Origin: Pseudomonadota bacterium
GTDB taxonomy: Bacteria > Pseudomonadota > Gammaproteobacteria > Thiotrichales > Thiotrichaceae
DNA: 34,166 bases
Direction: 5' to 3'
Assembly: GCA_002747455.1 (NCBI GenBank)
Contig: PDPG01000028.1
Location: 1-34,166, forward strand
The number at the start of each line of letters is the position of its first letter. Within the stretch, counting starts at the first letter, position 1. The notes beneath the pieces are model-generated. The model saw nothing but the letters and a program-made list of their open reading frames with translations, was not told where the DNA came from and made no database searches. Positions 1 to 9,312 of this stretch are shown piece by piece. The position numbers and the translations under genes are program-made.

Positions 1-60
1 ATTAGTGAAGATGATTCTGGAGCACGCCGTAGAACAAAGATAACGCCTAAAGAAATTTAA
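1..60 (+). CDS. possible 3' end of an unrecognised gene
   Basis: Frame 1 is open from the window edge to a TAA at 58-60 and reads ISEDDSGARRRTKITPKEI. The 19 residues are charged and hydrophilic, like a protein tail, but I do not recognise them. A stretch this short can be open by chance. It runs toward the transposase remnant at 94-368. Sequence to the left would decide. Confidence 0.25.
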   Translation: MSEDDSGARRRTKITPKEI

Positions 61-93
61 ATTCGGCTCTTTAAGATTTGAGTTTGTAAAACT

Positions 94-368
94 TCAGATT
101 AAGTCATGTTTAATACAACTTATCCGGCCTTCCGGTTGTTCCAGTGAGGCTTCAGCCAACCGGAACAATAAGTCGGTTTTCCCGGTCACCCGTTTAAAGA
201 AAGTCTGCCAATAATTCCTGTTCCACTTCCACCTTGTTGATGGCAGAATGCAGCCAGTAATGTCATGCACAAAGCGGTTGGGTGGCGACGTAATTCATGG
301 GGCTGTTCAATAACAGCCTGCTGTTGCCATTGCTCTAGGACAGCATCAGGTGTTGCTGTAAACAGGGA
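94..368 (-). pseudogene. Tn3-family transposase (TnpA) remnant, frameshifted
   Basis: The minus strand holds three consecutive fragments in different frames that together read like the N-terminal part of a Tn3-type TnpA (DUF4158-like region). Fragment A (368 to 234) contains ELRRHPTALCMTLLAAF and ends in CHQQ. Fragment B (253 to 200) contains INKVEVEQELLADF. Fragment C (198 to 94) contains TGKTDLLFRLAEASL and ends at a TGA. The B-to-C shift looks like one extra base at about 199. The A-to-B join has lost the segment normally linking the two blocks. No start codon, no catalytic DDE region and no terminal inverted repeats are visible, so this is an inactive scar. The family call is from memory of the ELRRHP...LLAAFC and LLFRLAEASL blocks. 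Confidence 0.7.
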
Positions 369-388
369 TTAAGGAAAACAATATTTAC

Positions 389-424
389 TGAGGCACGTGC
401 TGCTAACAACAAGCACGTGCCTCA
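389..424 (-). terminator. rho-independent terminator of rne
   Basis: A perfect 13-bp stem (389-401 with 412-424) encloses a 10-nt loop, 15 bases past the RNase E stop codon. On the minus strand the stem is followed by a moderately T-rich tail reading AGTAAATATTGTTTTCC. The T-run is imperfect, but stem strength and position fit termination. Confidence 0.8.
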
Positions 425-438
425 AGCAATCAGATCAT

Positions 439-3400
439 TTAATCACTTGTTGCAGAGTCGTCTGCTGATTGCTTGCCTTCAGAGGAAGCAGTAGTAGCAA
501 CTTTCTCCGTTACCGACGTTGTTACTTTAGCCGTTTTCGTGTCAGCAGCTGCCTTTTTCTTCTGTGCAGCCGTCACCACTTTTTTAGTCGTGGTAATCAC
601 TGGCTTTGGCACCTCGGGAATAATGGGCGTAATCGGTGCATGGCTGATAATTGGAATATCGTCAGGTTTATCCGTTACATGCTCTGTAGACGCAGCACTT
701 TTTCTAGCCTTGGTGGATGTTTTAGTCGAGCGGCGAGTCGTTGTCGGTTTAACCGGAGCAGACTTCACCTCGGGGGTTTCAGGCACCGCCTTTTCTACCA
801 CCGTGATCTCGGATTTATTAGTCGCCGCTTTGCTGGATTCTGGGGCTGCCATCTCAGTTTGCTTATCACTGCTATCTACTTTTAGCGCATTTTTTGTCTT
901 GGATGATGCGTTGGTTCGGGGCTTCTTTACCGTCGAACGAGTTGTTTTACGGGTTGCAGCTTTAGTTTCAACCGCTGCCTCCTGGCCACTTGAATCAGTT
1001 TGTGCAGGCTCACCATCTTTTGTTGCCTTAACATCTGCTGGCACCACTTCGACAGGAGTATCATCCGATTTTTTCGTTTTCTTTGCCTTACCTGTGGAAC
1101 GAGCGCTTGCCTTTTTGGGTTTGGTGGCTACCACGGACTCATCACTCACCTCAGGTGCTTCGCTTGCTATGGCAACAGCATCGGCCTTGGCAGCAATGAG
1201 TCCATTATCAGACTCGGTTGTCGCTCCACCCGCTGCTTCACCCACTTTAGGACTGGCCTTTGGCTTCTTGCTACGAGTTGAACGCGCCTTCGTTTTGGCT
1301 GGAACTTTTTTTGGTGCTTCGGCGTTGTCAGTAGCCTCTGTCTGATCTGAAGCATCTTCGGCCTTTACCTCATCGCTCACTTTATCGTCAGCCTTCTTTG
1401 ATGAGGTTGACGCTTTTGAACGACTAGACTTCGCCTTTTTGGGAGCAGGAGCAACTTCAGCTGTTGGGCTGTTGGTTGCCGGCTCATCAGCATCAGCCTT
1501 ATTGTCAACCGCATCTTGCTTTGGAACGGTACTCACCGCACTTTGGGCAGCATCCGCACTGGCTTTTGCTTCTGGCGCATCCACAGTATTATCTGCCACA
1601 GTCTTCGACTTGCTTGAGCGTTGCTTAGTAGAAGATGCCCGTTTTTTGCCCGAAGATTTGCTTTCTGAACTACTACGGACTGAACTGGCCAGAGGAATTG
1701 TGATTTCCAGAGGTGTCATATCCTGCTCTACTGGTACTGGGGTGACAATTTGTGCTGATTTATCAACTACCTTATCAGTATCTGTTTCCCGTGGTTTACG
1801 GCCTTTAGGATTTCTACTCCGTGAGTTACTCGACTTATTCTCCTGAGCCGCATTAGCCTGCTGACTATTGTTGCCAGATTTATGCGTGTTACTGCGCTGA
1901 TTACTACCGTCCGTTGCTACTTTTGATGTGGCACGAGATGTATTGGTTTTCTGCTGAGCATCTGCCTGCTTAGCAGTTGATGTCGCAGACTTCTTACCCT
2001 GACCGCCCTGGGACTGCGTATTCTGTTTCGTTTGAGAATTTGCTGATGCACTTTGCTTGGCTGGTGCTTGCTTTTTCTTATCCACGCCCGACTTAGCATT
2101 ATTGCTACTGTTGCGTGATTTATTTGCAGATGACTTGTTATCAACTATATTTGCATTACGCGCACGCGAAGCATCGGTACGGCTATTTGAGCCTTGTTTA
2201 TCGTGCTGGCGTTTATGGTTGTTTTGCTTTCTAACAGGCTTTATCTGCTCAATTGGTGCTGCACTTTTTGATCCAAATAAGGCGGTCATAATCCGTGAAA
2301 TAATCCCCGACTTGGCAGCAACCGGAGTAGGGGTCGCGGGGTGTACCTGAGAAACTACTGGAGCAGGTTGTGCTGTCGTGACAGGCTCAATATGGCCATG
2401 AGTGCTGTCATCGTAGCTATGTGGCGTCATGCGCAAATAGGATTTCGGCTGATCTTCCGCATCTTCTGCTTTCAGACGCTTAATCTCATAATGAGGCGTA
2501 TCCAGTTGAGGGTTAGGAATAATGCTCAGGCGAATCCCGTGGCGCTCCTGAATATCATTTAACGGCTTTCGCTTTTCGTTTAATAGGAAAGTCGCCACAG
2601 CAACTGGTGTTTCGGCCACGACTTCAGCCGTCATATCTTTCATGGCTTCTTCTTCCATCAAGCGCATGATGGAAAGCGCCAGTGATTCCACGCCACGAAT
2701 AGTGCCTTCACCACTACAACGAGGACACACAATTTGACTGGATTCACCCAGAGAAGGGCGCAGACGTTGACGTGACATTTCCAACAGGCCAAAACGAGAG
2801 ATACGCCCCACCTGAACCCGTGCGCGATCCATTTTCAACGCGTCACGCAGGCGTTTTTCCACCTCACGTTGGTTGCGATTTGGCAGCATATCAATGAAGT
2901 CGATCACCACAAGGCCACCCAAATCGCGCAAACGCAACTGGCGAGCCACTTCATCAGCCGCTTCAAGGTTGGTGTTTAACGCTGTTTCTTCGATACCCTG
3001 ACCACGGGTCGCACGCGCCGAGTTGACATCAATTGAAACCAAAGCTTCGGTGTGGTCAATGACAATCGCGCCACCTGACGGCAGATTCACCTGACGATGG
3101 AATGCTGAGTCGATCTGATTTTCAACCTGGTAGCGGCTAAATAGGGGAACGGTATCGGTATAATGCTTGAGTTTACGCAAATTATGCGGCATTACTGCGG
3201 AAAGAAAGTCATGTGCTTGGTTATACACCCGCTGATTATCAATCAGAATTTCACCGATATCACTGCGGAAATAATCACGCAACGCACGAATAATGACATT
3301 ACTTTCTTGATACAAAAGCACTGGCGCACGGTGGGAATGAGTGGCCTCTGAAATCGCATGCCACAGCGTTTTCAGGTACTCCATATCCCAAGTCAGCTCT

Positions 3401-3936
3401 TCAAGCTCTCGACCAACACCAGCCGTTCGTACGATAGCCCCCATGCCTTCGGGAATATCCAGGTTATTTAAAATATCACGGATTTTATGACGATCCTCGC
3501 CTTCAATACGCCGCGAAACCCCTCCCGCGCGTGGGTTATTGGGCATTAATACCAGGTAACGTCCCGCTAGGCTGATATGGGTTGTCAAGGCTGCGCCTTT
3601 ATTGCCACGCTCTTCCTTGTCTACCTGAACCAGTAACTCCTGACCTTCTTTCAGGACACTTTTAATACTAGGGCGGCCTTCCGTTTTATTGCCATTGGTG
3701 TTCCAGTACTCTTTGGAGACTTCTTTAAAAGGGAGGAAGCCGTGACGCTCGGCACCATAGTTGACAAATGCTGCCTCCAGACTAGGCTCAATGCGTGTAA
3801 TCACGCCTTTGTAGATATTGGATTTTTTTTGTGTGCGATTAGGGTGTTCGATATCAAGGTCATAAAGATACTGACCGTCAATCATTGCAACACGGATCTC
3901 TTCGGATTGTGTGGCGTTAATTACTATTCTTTTCAT
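439..3936 (-). CDS. rne: ribonuclease E
   Basis: Essential endoribonuclease of mRNA decay and rRNA/tRNA processing and scaffold of the degradosome. The N-terminus [10 protein letters not shown] and an S1 domain (about residues 36-120) match the E. coli enzyme almost without gaps. The metal-binding acidic residues are D303 (SIDVNS) and D346 (VVIDFIDM). The Zn-link cysteines are C404 and C407 (CPRCSG), all at the E. coli numbering. From about residue 500 the protein is a long Lys/Ala/Ser/Thr-rich, probably disordered tail. A short amphipathic stretch at about 543-558 ([16 protein letters not shown]) resembles the membrane-targeting segment. At 1165 residues it is longer than the 1061-residue E. 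coli protein, the excess lying in the tail. The start matches the family, with AGGAAA 11 nt upstream. It is divergent from rluC, as in other gammaproteobacteria. Confidence 0.97.
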   Translation of the reverse strand: MKRIVINATQSEEIRVAMIDGQYLYDLDIEHPNRTQKKSNIYKGVITRIEPSLEAAFVNYGAERHGFLPFKEVSKEYWNTNGNKTEGRPSIKSVLKEGQELLVQVDKEERGNKGAALTTHISLAGRYLVLMPNNPRAGGVSRRIEGEDRHKIRDILNNLDIPEGMGAIVRTAGVGRELEELTWDMEYLKTLWHAISEATHSHRAPVLLYQESNVIIRALRDYFRSDIGEILIDNQRVYNQAHDFLSAVMPHNLRKLKHYTDTVPLFSRYQVENQIDSAFHRQVNLPSGGAIVIDHTEALVSIDVNSARATRGQGIEETALNTNLEAADEVARQLRLRDLGGLVVIDFIDMLPNRNQREVEKRLRDALKMDRARVQVGRISRFGLLEMSRQRLRPSLGESSQIVCPRCSGEGTIRGVESLALSIMRLMEEEAMKDMTAEVVAETPVAVATFLLNEKRKPLNDIQERHGIRLSIIPNPQLDTPHYEIKRLKAEDAEDQPKSYLRMTPHSYDDSTHGHIEPVTTAQPAPVVSQVHPATPTPVAAKSGIISRIMTALFGSKSAAPIEQIKPVRKQNNHKRQHDKQGSNSRTDASRARNANIVDNKSSANKSRNSSNNAKSGVDKKKQAPAKQSASANSQTKQNTQSQGGQGKKSATSTAKQADAQQKTNTSRATSKVATDGSNQRSNTHKSGNNSQQANAAQENKSSNSRSRNPKGRKPRETDTDKVVDKSAQIVTPVPVEQDMTPLEITIPLASSVRSSSESKSSGKKRASSTKQRSSKSKTVADNTVDAPEAKASADAAQSAVSTVPKQDAVDNKADADEPATNSPTAEVAPAPKKAKSSRSKASTSSKKADDKVSDEVKAEDASDQTEATDNAEAPKKVPAKTKARSTRSKKPKASPKVGEAAGGATTESDNGLIAAKADAVAIASEAPEVSDESVVATKPKKASARSTGKAKKTKKSDDTPVEVVPADVKATKDGEPAQTDSSGQEAAVETKAATRKTTRSTVKKPRTNASSKTKNALKVDSSDKQTEMAAPESSKAATNKSEITVVEKAVPETPEVKSAPVKPTTTRRSTKTSTKARKSAASTEHVTDKPDDIPIISHAPITPIIPEVPKPVITTTKKVVTAAQKKKAAADTKTAKVTTSVTEKVATTASSEGKQSADDSATSD

Positions 3937-4390
3937 TAAGTTACGAGTTTCCTGTTAATAAATAACAGTCCACAGCCGAATCGGTGTTACCCATGTAACA
4001 ACACAGCACACCCCACCCACTAAAGGGGCGGGTTACAACAATCCTTGTTCGCACAGGCCCCGTTCGTATGCTACTTAAGGTCATGGCAATTACTACCTGT
4101 GCTCAATTTAGATGATGGCTACAATGGGCATCATTCCGAATATTCTTTTATAAGCAGTGACCTAACTATAAGTCAGCTGCCTGGGCTAGGAACTATTATC
4201 AGATAGCTCTGCAAGCTATCTTTTCCTGATATTACTCCGGCTGTTTGACGATAATGTCCAGACGGAAAGACTAGCTTCGTCGCGATAAACGAGCTTCTAA
4301 AAACTTTGTGTGTGGAGACAACTTGTGATCATCAATTATTTCTAACGATCTTTATAGAAAATGCCCCCAGTTTGCGCGTATGTAAAATAC
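3937..4390 (-). promoter_or_regulatory. long 5' leader of rne
   Basis: No credible gene lies in the roughly 560 bases between rne and rluC. The predicted transcription start near 4390 gives rne a leader of about 450 nt. It holds several hairpins: an 8-bp stem 4201-4208/4214-4221, a small TGTTA/TAACA hairpin at 3954-3968, and a GC-rich element near 4010-4035. In E. coli the structured 361-nt rne leader lets RNase E cleave and so autoregulate its own mRNA. The same role here is inferred from position, length and structure, not from a matched consensus. Confidence 0.55.
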
Positions 4391-4396
4391 CCGGCG

Positions 4397-4425
4397 AATA
4401 TAGCAATTTTGGCACACAGCGGCAA
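4397..4425 (-). promoter_or_regulatory. sigma70 promoter of rne
   Basis: On the minus strand TTGCCG (4425-4420) and TATATT (4402-4397) are separated by exactly 17 nt. TGC lies directly before the -10 hexamer and forms an extended -10 element. The -10 matches consensus at 5 of 6 positions and the -35 at 4 of 6. It faces rne and is the best promoter-like sequence I found in this interval. Confidence 0.6.
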
Positions 4426-4498
4426 TACAAATATTAGCTTTCCTGAATATTCCTGGATGGTCGTTTTTATCTGCTTTTTCAGTGTTATGATGCGCATT

Positions 4499-5443
4499 AT
4501 GTCAGAGACTACTACCAGCAAAGTTCGCTTTATCACGGTTACCGAATCCGCTGCCGGACAACGTATCGATAACTTCTTGATGAAAGAGTATAAGTTCCTT
4601 CCAAAATCAGCTATTTATAAGCTATTAAGGAAAGGGGAGATTCGTGTTGACAAAAAGCGTATCAAGCCTACAAAAAAGTTGGCCGTCGGTGAGCAAATCA
4701 GGATTGCGCCAATCAATCATACGCCACAGACTTCCGAGCCGGCCCAGGCCAGCCAAAAGCTATTAGACGCTGTGAGTAGGGCGGTTTTACTAGAAGATGA
4801 TGACGTACTCATTATCAATAAGCCAGCGGGTATTGCCGTACACGGTGGAACCGATAACCCTCATGGCATCATTGAAATTGTTCGCCAATTGAGGCCTGAG
4901 CTTGATTTTATTGAGCTGGTACACCGGATTGACAAGGAAACCAGTGGCCTATTGTTATTAGCCAAAAATAGGGTGACATTACTTGAGCTGCATGAGGCCT
5001 TCAAAACAGGGGAGATCAGTAAATACTACCAGACACTGGTTTTTGGTCGCTGGCAGGGCGGCAAGCAGCACGTTCGCAACCATTTAAGTCGCGCCAAGTA
5101 TGGTCAGCAAAATATGCAGGTGAGCGAAAAAGGGAAACTGTCTGAGAGTATCTTCACCCCCATTACTACTTACAGTGAAAACAGTTTGTTGAGCGTACGT
5201 TTGTTGACTGGCCGAATGCATCAAATTCGTACACAATTATCAGAAATGGGATACCCGATTACTGGCGATACCAAGTATGGGGACTTTGCATTAAACCGCG
5301 ATTTTACCAAAAGAATAGGGCTTAAGCGATTGTTTTTACATGCTTATCGGATTGATTTTAAACTTATCCATAGTGGCAAAGTCTACAATCTGGAAATACC
5401 GCTGGCTGATGATCTTCAGGCAGCCTTGCAGAAGCTTTCTTAA
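4499..5443 (+). CDS. rluC: 23S rRNA pseudouridine synthase RluC
   Basis: Converts uridines of the 23S rRNA peptidyl-transferase region (positions 955, 2504 and 2580 in E. coli) to pseudouridine. An S4 RNA-binding domain (about residues 20-75, with AGQRIDNFL and KSAIYKLLRKGEIRV) precedes the RluA-type catalytic domain. The signature HRIDKETSG carries the catalytic Asp at D145, and the later LTGRMHQIRTQL block is typical. At 314 residues it is of normal family length. The frame is open to an earlier ATG at 4361, but family similarity begins only at the ATG at 4499, which I chose. No Shine-Dalgarno sequence precedes it. The nearest promoter-like motif, an extended -10 reading TGTTATGAT (4483-4491), would start transcription almost on the ATG. 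Confidence 0.95.
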   Translation: MSETTTSKVRFITVTESAAGQRIDNFLMKEYKFLPKSAIYKLLRKGEIRVDKKRIKPTKKLAVGEQIRIAPINHTPQTSEPAQASQKLLDAVSRAVLLEDDDVLIINKPAGIAVHGGTDNPHGIIEIVRQLRPELDFIELVHRIDKETSGLLLLAKNRVTLLELHEAFKTGEISKYYQTLVFGRWQGGKQHVRNHLSRAKYGQQNMQVSEKGKLSESIFTPITTYSENSLLSVRLLTGRMHQIRTQLSEMGYPITGDTKYGDFALNRDFTKRIGLKRLFLHAYRIDFKLIHSGKVYNLEIPLADDLQAALQKLS

Positions 5444-5476
5444 TTCACTGATTTTAATTAAAAATATAGAGGAAAA

Positions 5477-6445
5477 ATGGATACAGATAACCAACAGGCA
5501 ATTGATGCATTAAAGCAAATTGCAATGGCCGGGATTGAAGAACAACGCCGTTCACGTCGCTGGGGCATTTTTTTCAAAATCGTTTTTTTCCTGCTACCAG
5601 TGTGTTTTTTACTGATAATGGGCGGAATGTTGGGAAGTATGACGCAGTTATCCAACCCAAAGTTGTCTGCATTAGCAGAGGGTAAGAAATATGCGGCAAT
5701 GGTCAGTATTAGTGGAATTATTCTGGAAGGTGAATCCGCCAGCTCTAACAATTTAATCAAGTCACTACAAGAAGCCTTTGCCGATGAGAATGCCGAGGGC
5801 GTGATTCTGCGCTGTAATAGTCCCGGTGGGAGTCCAGTGCAGTCCAACCATGTATTCATGGAAATCATGCGCTTACGTGAAAAATATCCTGAAAAGCCGA
5901 TCTATGCGGTTGCCGAGGATGTGTGTGCATCTGGTGGTTATTACATCGTTGCAGCCGCCCAAGATATTTATGCTGACCAGTCCAGTATCGTTGGCTCCAT
6001 TGGGGTACGCATGGATAGCTTTGGATTTGTGGAAAGTATGAAAAAACTGGGGATTGAAAGCCGCCAGATTACCGCCGGAAAAAACAAAGCCTTGCTGGAT
6101 CCGTTTAAGCCGCAAAAGCCAGAGGATGTGGCTTATCTGGAAAAGTTGCTAGAGAACACGCATCAGCATTTCATCAATTCGGTAAAGCAAGGTCGCGGTG
6201 ATCGAATTGATCCGCAGAAGACGCCAGAATTGTTTACGGGTTTATTTTGGAGTGGCGATCAGGCCAAGAAAATTGGGCTGGTTGATGGCTTTGGTTCGGT
6301 GCGTAGTGTTGCCCGTGATCAGTTAGGTGCTGAAACAATCATCGACTTCAGCTACAAGAGTGATTTCCTGGATCGTCTATCAAGAGGATTAGGCGCTGCT
6401 GTGCAAGTGAAAATGCTTGAAATGCAAAACTGGGTCTTGCGCTAA
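5477..6445 (+). CDS. sppA: S49 family signal peptide peptidase (SppA-like)
   Basis: Membrane-anchored serine protease that degrades signal peptides after preprotein processing. A cytoplasmic N-terminus with an RRSRR patch (residues 24-28) is followed by one membrane helix (about 30-54), leaving the catalytic domain outside the inner membrane. The nucleophile is probably S152 in CASGGYY. The general base is probably K204, in GKNKALLDPF, which aligns with the YKSAVEPF block around the lysine of E. coli SppA. Its 322 residues fit the short single-domain form that assembles into rings, not the 618-residue fused E. coli form. AGAGGAAA stands just before the ATG. It begins 33 nt after rluC and is probably co-transcribed, with a terminator downstream. 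Confidence 0.9.
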   Translation: MDTDNQQAIDALKQIAMAGIEEQRRSRRWGIFFKIVFFLLPVCFLLIMGGMLGSMTQLSNPKLSALAEGKKYAAMVSISGIILEGESASSNNLIKSLQEAFADENAEGVILRCNSPGGSPVQSNHVFMEIMRLREKYPEKPIYAVAEDVCASGGYYIVAAAQDIYADQSSIVGSIGVRMDSFGFVESMKKLGIESRQITAGKNKALLDPFKPQKPEDVAYLEKLLENTHQHFINSVKQGRGDRIDPQKTPELFTGLFWSGDQAKKIGLVDGFGSVRSVARDQLGAETIIDFSYKSDFLDRLSRGLGAAVQVKMLEMQNWVLR

Positions 6446-6844
6446 AATATACTCCTGGGTGGGTGTCTTTGTGTAGGTCAATTTGGTTTGGTAAAAGAAC
6501 ACGGACAGGAACTCTGGGAAAAGGCATGATCATCGTCGTGCCTTTTTCCTTTTCGGCTCTGTGTCATCATATAATTTAACATAATATAAATTATGCGAAT
6601 CAAAGAACACTCAGTTGTTCTTCAATCCCTGTCGTTGCAATTTGCTTTAATGCACATCAATTGCCTGTTTGGTTACAAGCAAATACCCTTAATTTTCTTT
6701 AATTATTCAGCCATAACCATTCATCTTTCATTTGGGCTGCTCCCGTTAACATCCAAAAAAATACAGTTCAAATCAAAGTGTTGTTATACCGCAGGGGGCC
6801 TTGCGCTTTTGACACACACATAAGGTTAAGGGATCATAGCAAAA
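6446..6844. other. intergenic region before the first CBM9 protein
   Basis: About 400 bases without a credible gene. It contains the sppA terminator (6519-6556) and then an AT-rich stretch with a CATAAT/ATTATG inverted repeat near 6580-6595. A perfect -35 hexamer TTGACA (6809-6814) lies 17 nt before a weak -10, GATCAT (6832-6837). That promoter would leave almost no leader before the GTG at 6845, so an earlier promoter in the AT-rich part is also possible. Confidence 0.4.
6519..6556 (+). terminator. rho-independent terminator after sppA
   Basis: AAAAGGCA (6519-6526) pairs with TGCCTTTT (6539-6546). Three more inner pairs (TGA with TCG, one a G-T wobble) close a 6-nt loop. The stem runs into TTCCTTTTCGG. 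It lies about 75 nt past the sppA stop. Confidence 0.8.
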
Positions 6845-9151
6845 GTGAGTAAACAAATAGTGCGCAACACTTTGGGGATATTGTTAGTTGTTGCCTTAAG
6901 CACCACTACGATGGCTGCTAAGCTGGTGAATCAGGATTCACCACTGGGGATTAATACCAATGAGGCACTGGAAAACAATACCAGTCTGCCCTTTGTTGAT
7001 TTGTTTCGCCTGTCGATGCCATTTGAAGAAGCCAGACCTTGGTTTACCAAGGGAAATGTACAGTTTGACCGCAACGGATGGCCACGGAATTTAAACGGCG
7101 GGAAAGCCGGAACCCGCTTCCTTTCACAGATTGACCCAAGGGCACTGCCAAAGGGTTTGTACACCGTGCGTTATGATGGGGATGGTCACATTCGCTATGG
7201 TGCGGGTGCAAAACTGGTTAAGCGCATGAAAGGTATGGACTTAATCTCGCTACACCCCATGAGCGATAAAAAGGTTACAGCCACCCTATTCATCGATAAA
7301 ACCAATCCACGCAACTATATTCGTAATATCCGAATTTTAATGCCGGGCGGTATTTGTGCCAACAAACCGATGCGACGGGTCTCTAGTGCGAACCACTGCC
7401 CTGCTGGTAGTTATCAGTCATTCGCTGACCACTACCAAAGCATCACGTTTAATCCTGACTACCTATATTTTATGAAGGATTTCAAAGTGTTACGATTCAT
7501 GAATATGGCAGGTATCACCAGAAATAATCTTCAAAAATGGGCTAATCGTCCAACACTGGAGAAAGCAAGTTGGGGCGGACGCGAAGGACGTCGTGGTGTG
7601 CCACTAGAAATTATGGTGAAGCTGGCTAATACATTGAATGTTGACCCTTGGTTTAATCTGCCGCACAAAGCGGATAATGATTTTATTAGGCGCTATGCAC
7701 AGTATGTCCGTCGTCACTTAAAGCCACACCTGAAAGTCTATATTGAGTACAGTAATGAAACGTGGAACAGTGTGTTTGTGCCCCAAGCTGAGCACATGAA
7801 ACAAACTGGCACTCGCTACAAACTGGACAAAGACCGTCAACTTGCCGGTGCTAAATACTATTCACTGCAAAGTGTGCGTATCTTTAAAATTTGGGAACAG
7901 GCATTTGGTGGAAAGCAGCGCCTTGTCCGTGTAATGGGAGGTTTGACCAGTAACAAAAGCCTGTCACATACACTTTTGAGCTACCGTAATGCTTATAAAA
8001 ATGTAGATGCTTTAGCCATTGCTCCCTATTTCTATATCGCCCAGGAGCGTATGCGCCGTATCCACAATGTCAACCAGGTTTTTCGGGAGTTAGGCTCACC
8101 AAATAACCGTTACTCAATCGTAAATACTCTACGCGATGTTAAGCAACAGGCTGATATTGCCGAAAGTTATGGCGTGGATTTGATTGCCTATGAAGGTGGA
8201 CAGCATTTTGTGCATCGTAAAACACACTCTGTTGATGAAGGCGCCACCCCTTACCTGATTCAAGCCAATCGTCATCCGCACATGGCCAAGCTGTATAGTC
8301 AGCTTCTGCATGGCTGGAAGCAAGCGGGTGGCAAGTTGTTCGTCGCCTTCTCCGCGCCACGTCCCTATACATGGCATGGTAGCTGGGGAGTAAAAGAGTA
8401 CATTAATCAACCGGCTAGTCAAACGCCAAAATACCGTGCATTGATGAGCTTTGCCAAGGGACAAAAGTGTTGGTGGACTGCTTGCCGTTCAACCACCATT
8501 CAGCGCCTGCCCAAGCCGAAGTTCGTGGCCAGTAGCCGTTCCTATGACGACTCACAGATTGTGAAGCCCCGCTCGGTCAAAATCCGTAAGCAAGGTAAAT
8601 CACGCAACGGGCTTCAGCTAGCAGCGCCCAACCGTATCGACAGCGTCATTAATGGCACCATTCACGGTCGACAGGATTTGTCAGGAACGTGGCGTTCAAG
8701 CTGGGACGACCAGAACCTGTATGTAAAAGTCGATATTGTGGATGATCGTTATGTGAGAGACTCTGAAAAGCCTTGGGCAGATGATTCCATTGAAATTTAT
8801 ATTGATGCGGACGCTAGCCGTAAAAGTCGCTATGACGGCTGGAATGATTTTCAATTGACCTATCGCCTGCATGATCAAAGTCTGACATTGGGTGGTCGTA
8901 CGCCGAAGAATAAAATCCACGCAGTTAAACACCGCATGGTTAAACTGGCAAATGGTTATCAGTTGGAAACGACTATCCCCTGGCGTACTTTGAATGTGCG
9001 TCCTAAAAATGGTCATCGAGTGGGCTTTGATATTCAGGTGAATGATGATGATAGTGGTGATCAGCGCGATGCAAAGCTGGCGTGGAATGCCCGAACCGAT
9101 CAGGCCTGGAAAAACCCACAAATGTTTGGGGAGTTGGTATTAGCCAATTAA
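6845..9151 (+). CDS. secreted glycoside-hydrolase-like protein with C-terminal CBM9-like domain (copy 1)
   Basis: Sec signal peptide (residues 1 to about 25, hydrophobic core GILLVVALS) on a 768-residue protein. The central part (about 200-530) looks like a clan-A (beta/alpha)8 glycosidase. EYSNETWN places E305 after an Asn, as for the acid/base in strand 4, and LIAYEGGQ offers E450 as a strand-7 nucleophile; both roles are inferred. Residues about 600-768 resemble a CBM9-like sugar-binding domain (WADDSIEIYIDAD, then DAKLAWNA near the end). C171, C185, C542 and C547 are kept in the neighbouring copy and could form two disulfides. The substrate is unknown. The GTG start is chosen because it gives a complete signal peptide; the next ATG would remove it. 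A non-catalytic sugar-binding role is the main alternative. Confidence 0.75.
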   Translation: MSKQIVRNTLGILLVVALSTTTMAAKLVNQDSPLGINTNEALENNTSLPFVDLFRLSMPFEEARPWFTKGNVQFDRNGWPRNLNGGKAGTRFLSQIDPRALPKGLYTVRYDGDGHIRYGAGAKLVKRMKGMDLISLHPMSDKKVTATLFIDKTNPRNYIRNIRILMPGGICANKPMRRVSSANHCPAGSYQSFADHYQSITFNPDYLYFMKDFKVLRFMNMAGITRNNLQKWANRPTLEKASWGGREGRRGVPLEIMVKLANTLNVDPWFNLPHKADNDFIRRYAQYVRRHLKPHLKVYIEYSNETWNSVFVPQAEHMKQTGTRYKLDKDRQLAGAKYYSLQSVRIFKIWEQAFGGKQRLVRVMGGLTSNKSLSHTLLSYRNAYKNVDALAIAPYFYIAQERMRRIHNVNQVFRELGSPNNRYSIVNTLRDVKQQADIAESYGVDLIAYEGGQHFVHRKTHSVDEGATPYLIQANRHPHMAKLYSQLLHGWKQAGGKLFVAFSAPRPYTWHGSWGVKEYINQPASQTPKYRALMSFAKGQKCWWTACRSTTIQRLPKPKFVASSRSYDDSQIVKPRSVKIRKQGKSRNGLQLAAPNRIDSVINGTIHGRQDLSGTWRSSWDDQNLYVKVDIVDDRYVRDSEKPWADDSIEIYIDADASRKSRYDGWNDFQLTYRLHDQSLTLGGRTPKNKIHAVKHRMVKLANGYQLETTIPWRTLNVRPKNGHRVGFDIQVNDDDSGDQRDAKLAWNARTDQAWKNPQMFGELVLAN

Positions 9152-9179
9152 GGGGAAAACCTAATAGAAAAACCTGACC

Positions 9180-9215
9180 AAACGGGGCCTGAGTTGAACC
9201 AGTACCCCGTTTTCT
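9180..9215 (+). terminator. rho-independent terminator between the tandem paralogues
   Basis: AAACGGGG (9180-9187) pairs with CCCCGTTT (9205-9212) and is followed by TCTATTAC. An outer inverted repeat, TAATAGAAA with TTTCTATTA, brackets the hairpin. It lies 28 nt past the first paralogue and suggests that the two genes are separate transcription units. Confidence 0.7.
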
Positions 9216-9312
9216 ATTACGAATGCATTAATCGATGTCTGTCATTTGAACCGTATCGTTTCACACTGGTCTGAGGCAGTTACCCAACAAGCAGAATGCA
9301 TTTCGCAGGTGT

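Noticed and set aside
118..173. Long imperfect hairpin with a 9-bp core, TTCCGGTTG/CAACCGGAA, as a terminator or small RNA
   Set aside because: It lies inside the transposase remnant and has no T-run, so decayed coding sequence explains it better.
473..1345. 290-codon open frame on the plus strand antisense to rne
   Set aside because: The opposite strand is the low-complexity RNase E tail, whose codon bias opens the antisense frame. No ribosome site or recognisable domain.
8129..8464. Minus-strand ORFs inside the first CBM9 protein gene
   Set aside because: Fully antisense to a well-supported gene with no ribosome site or domain.
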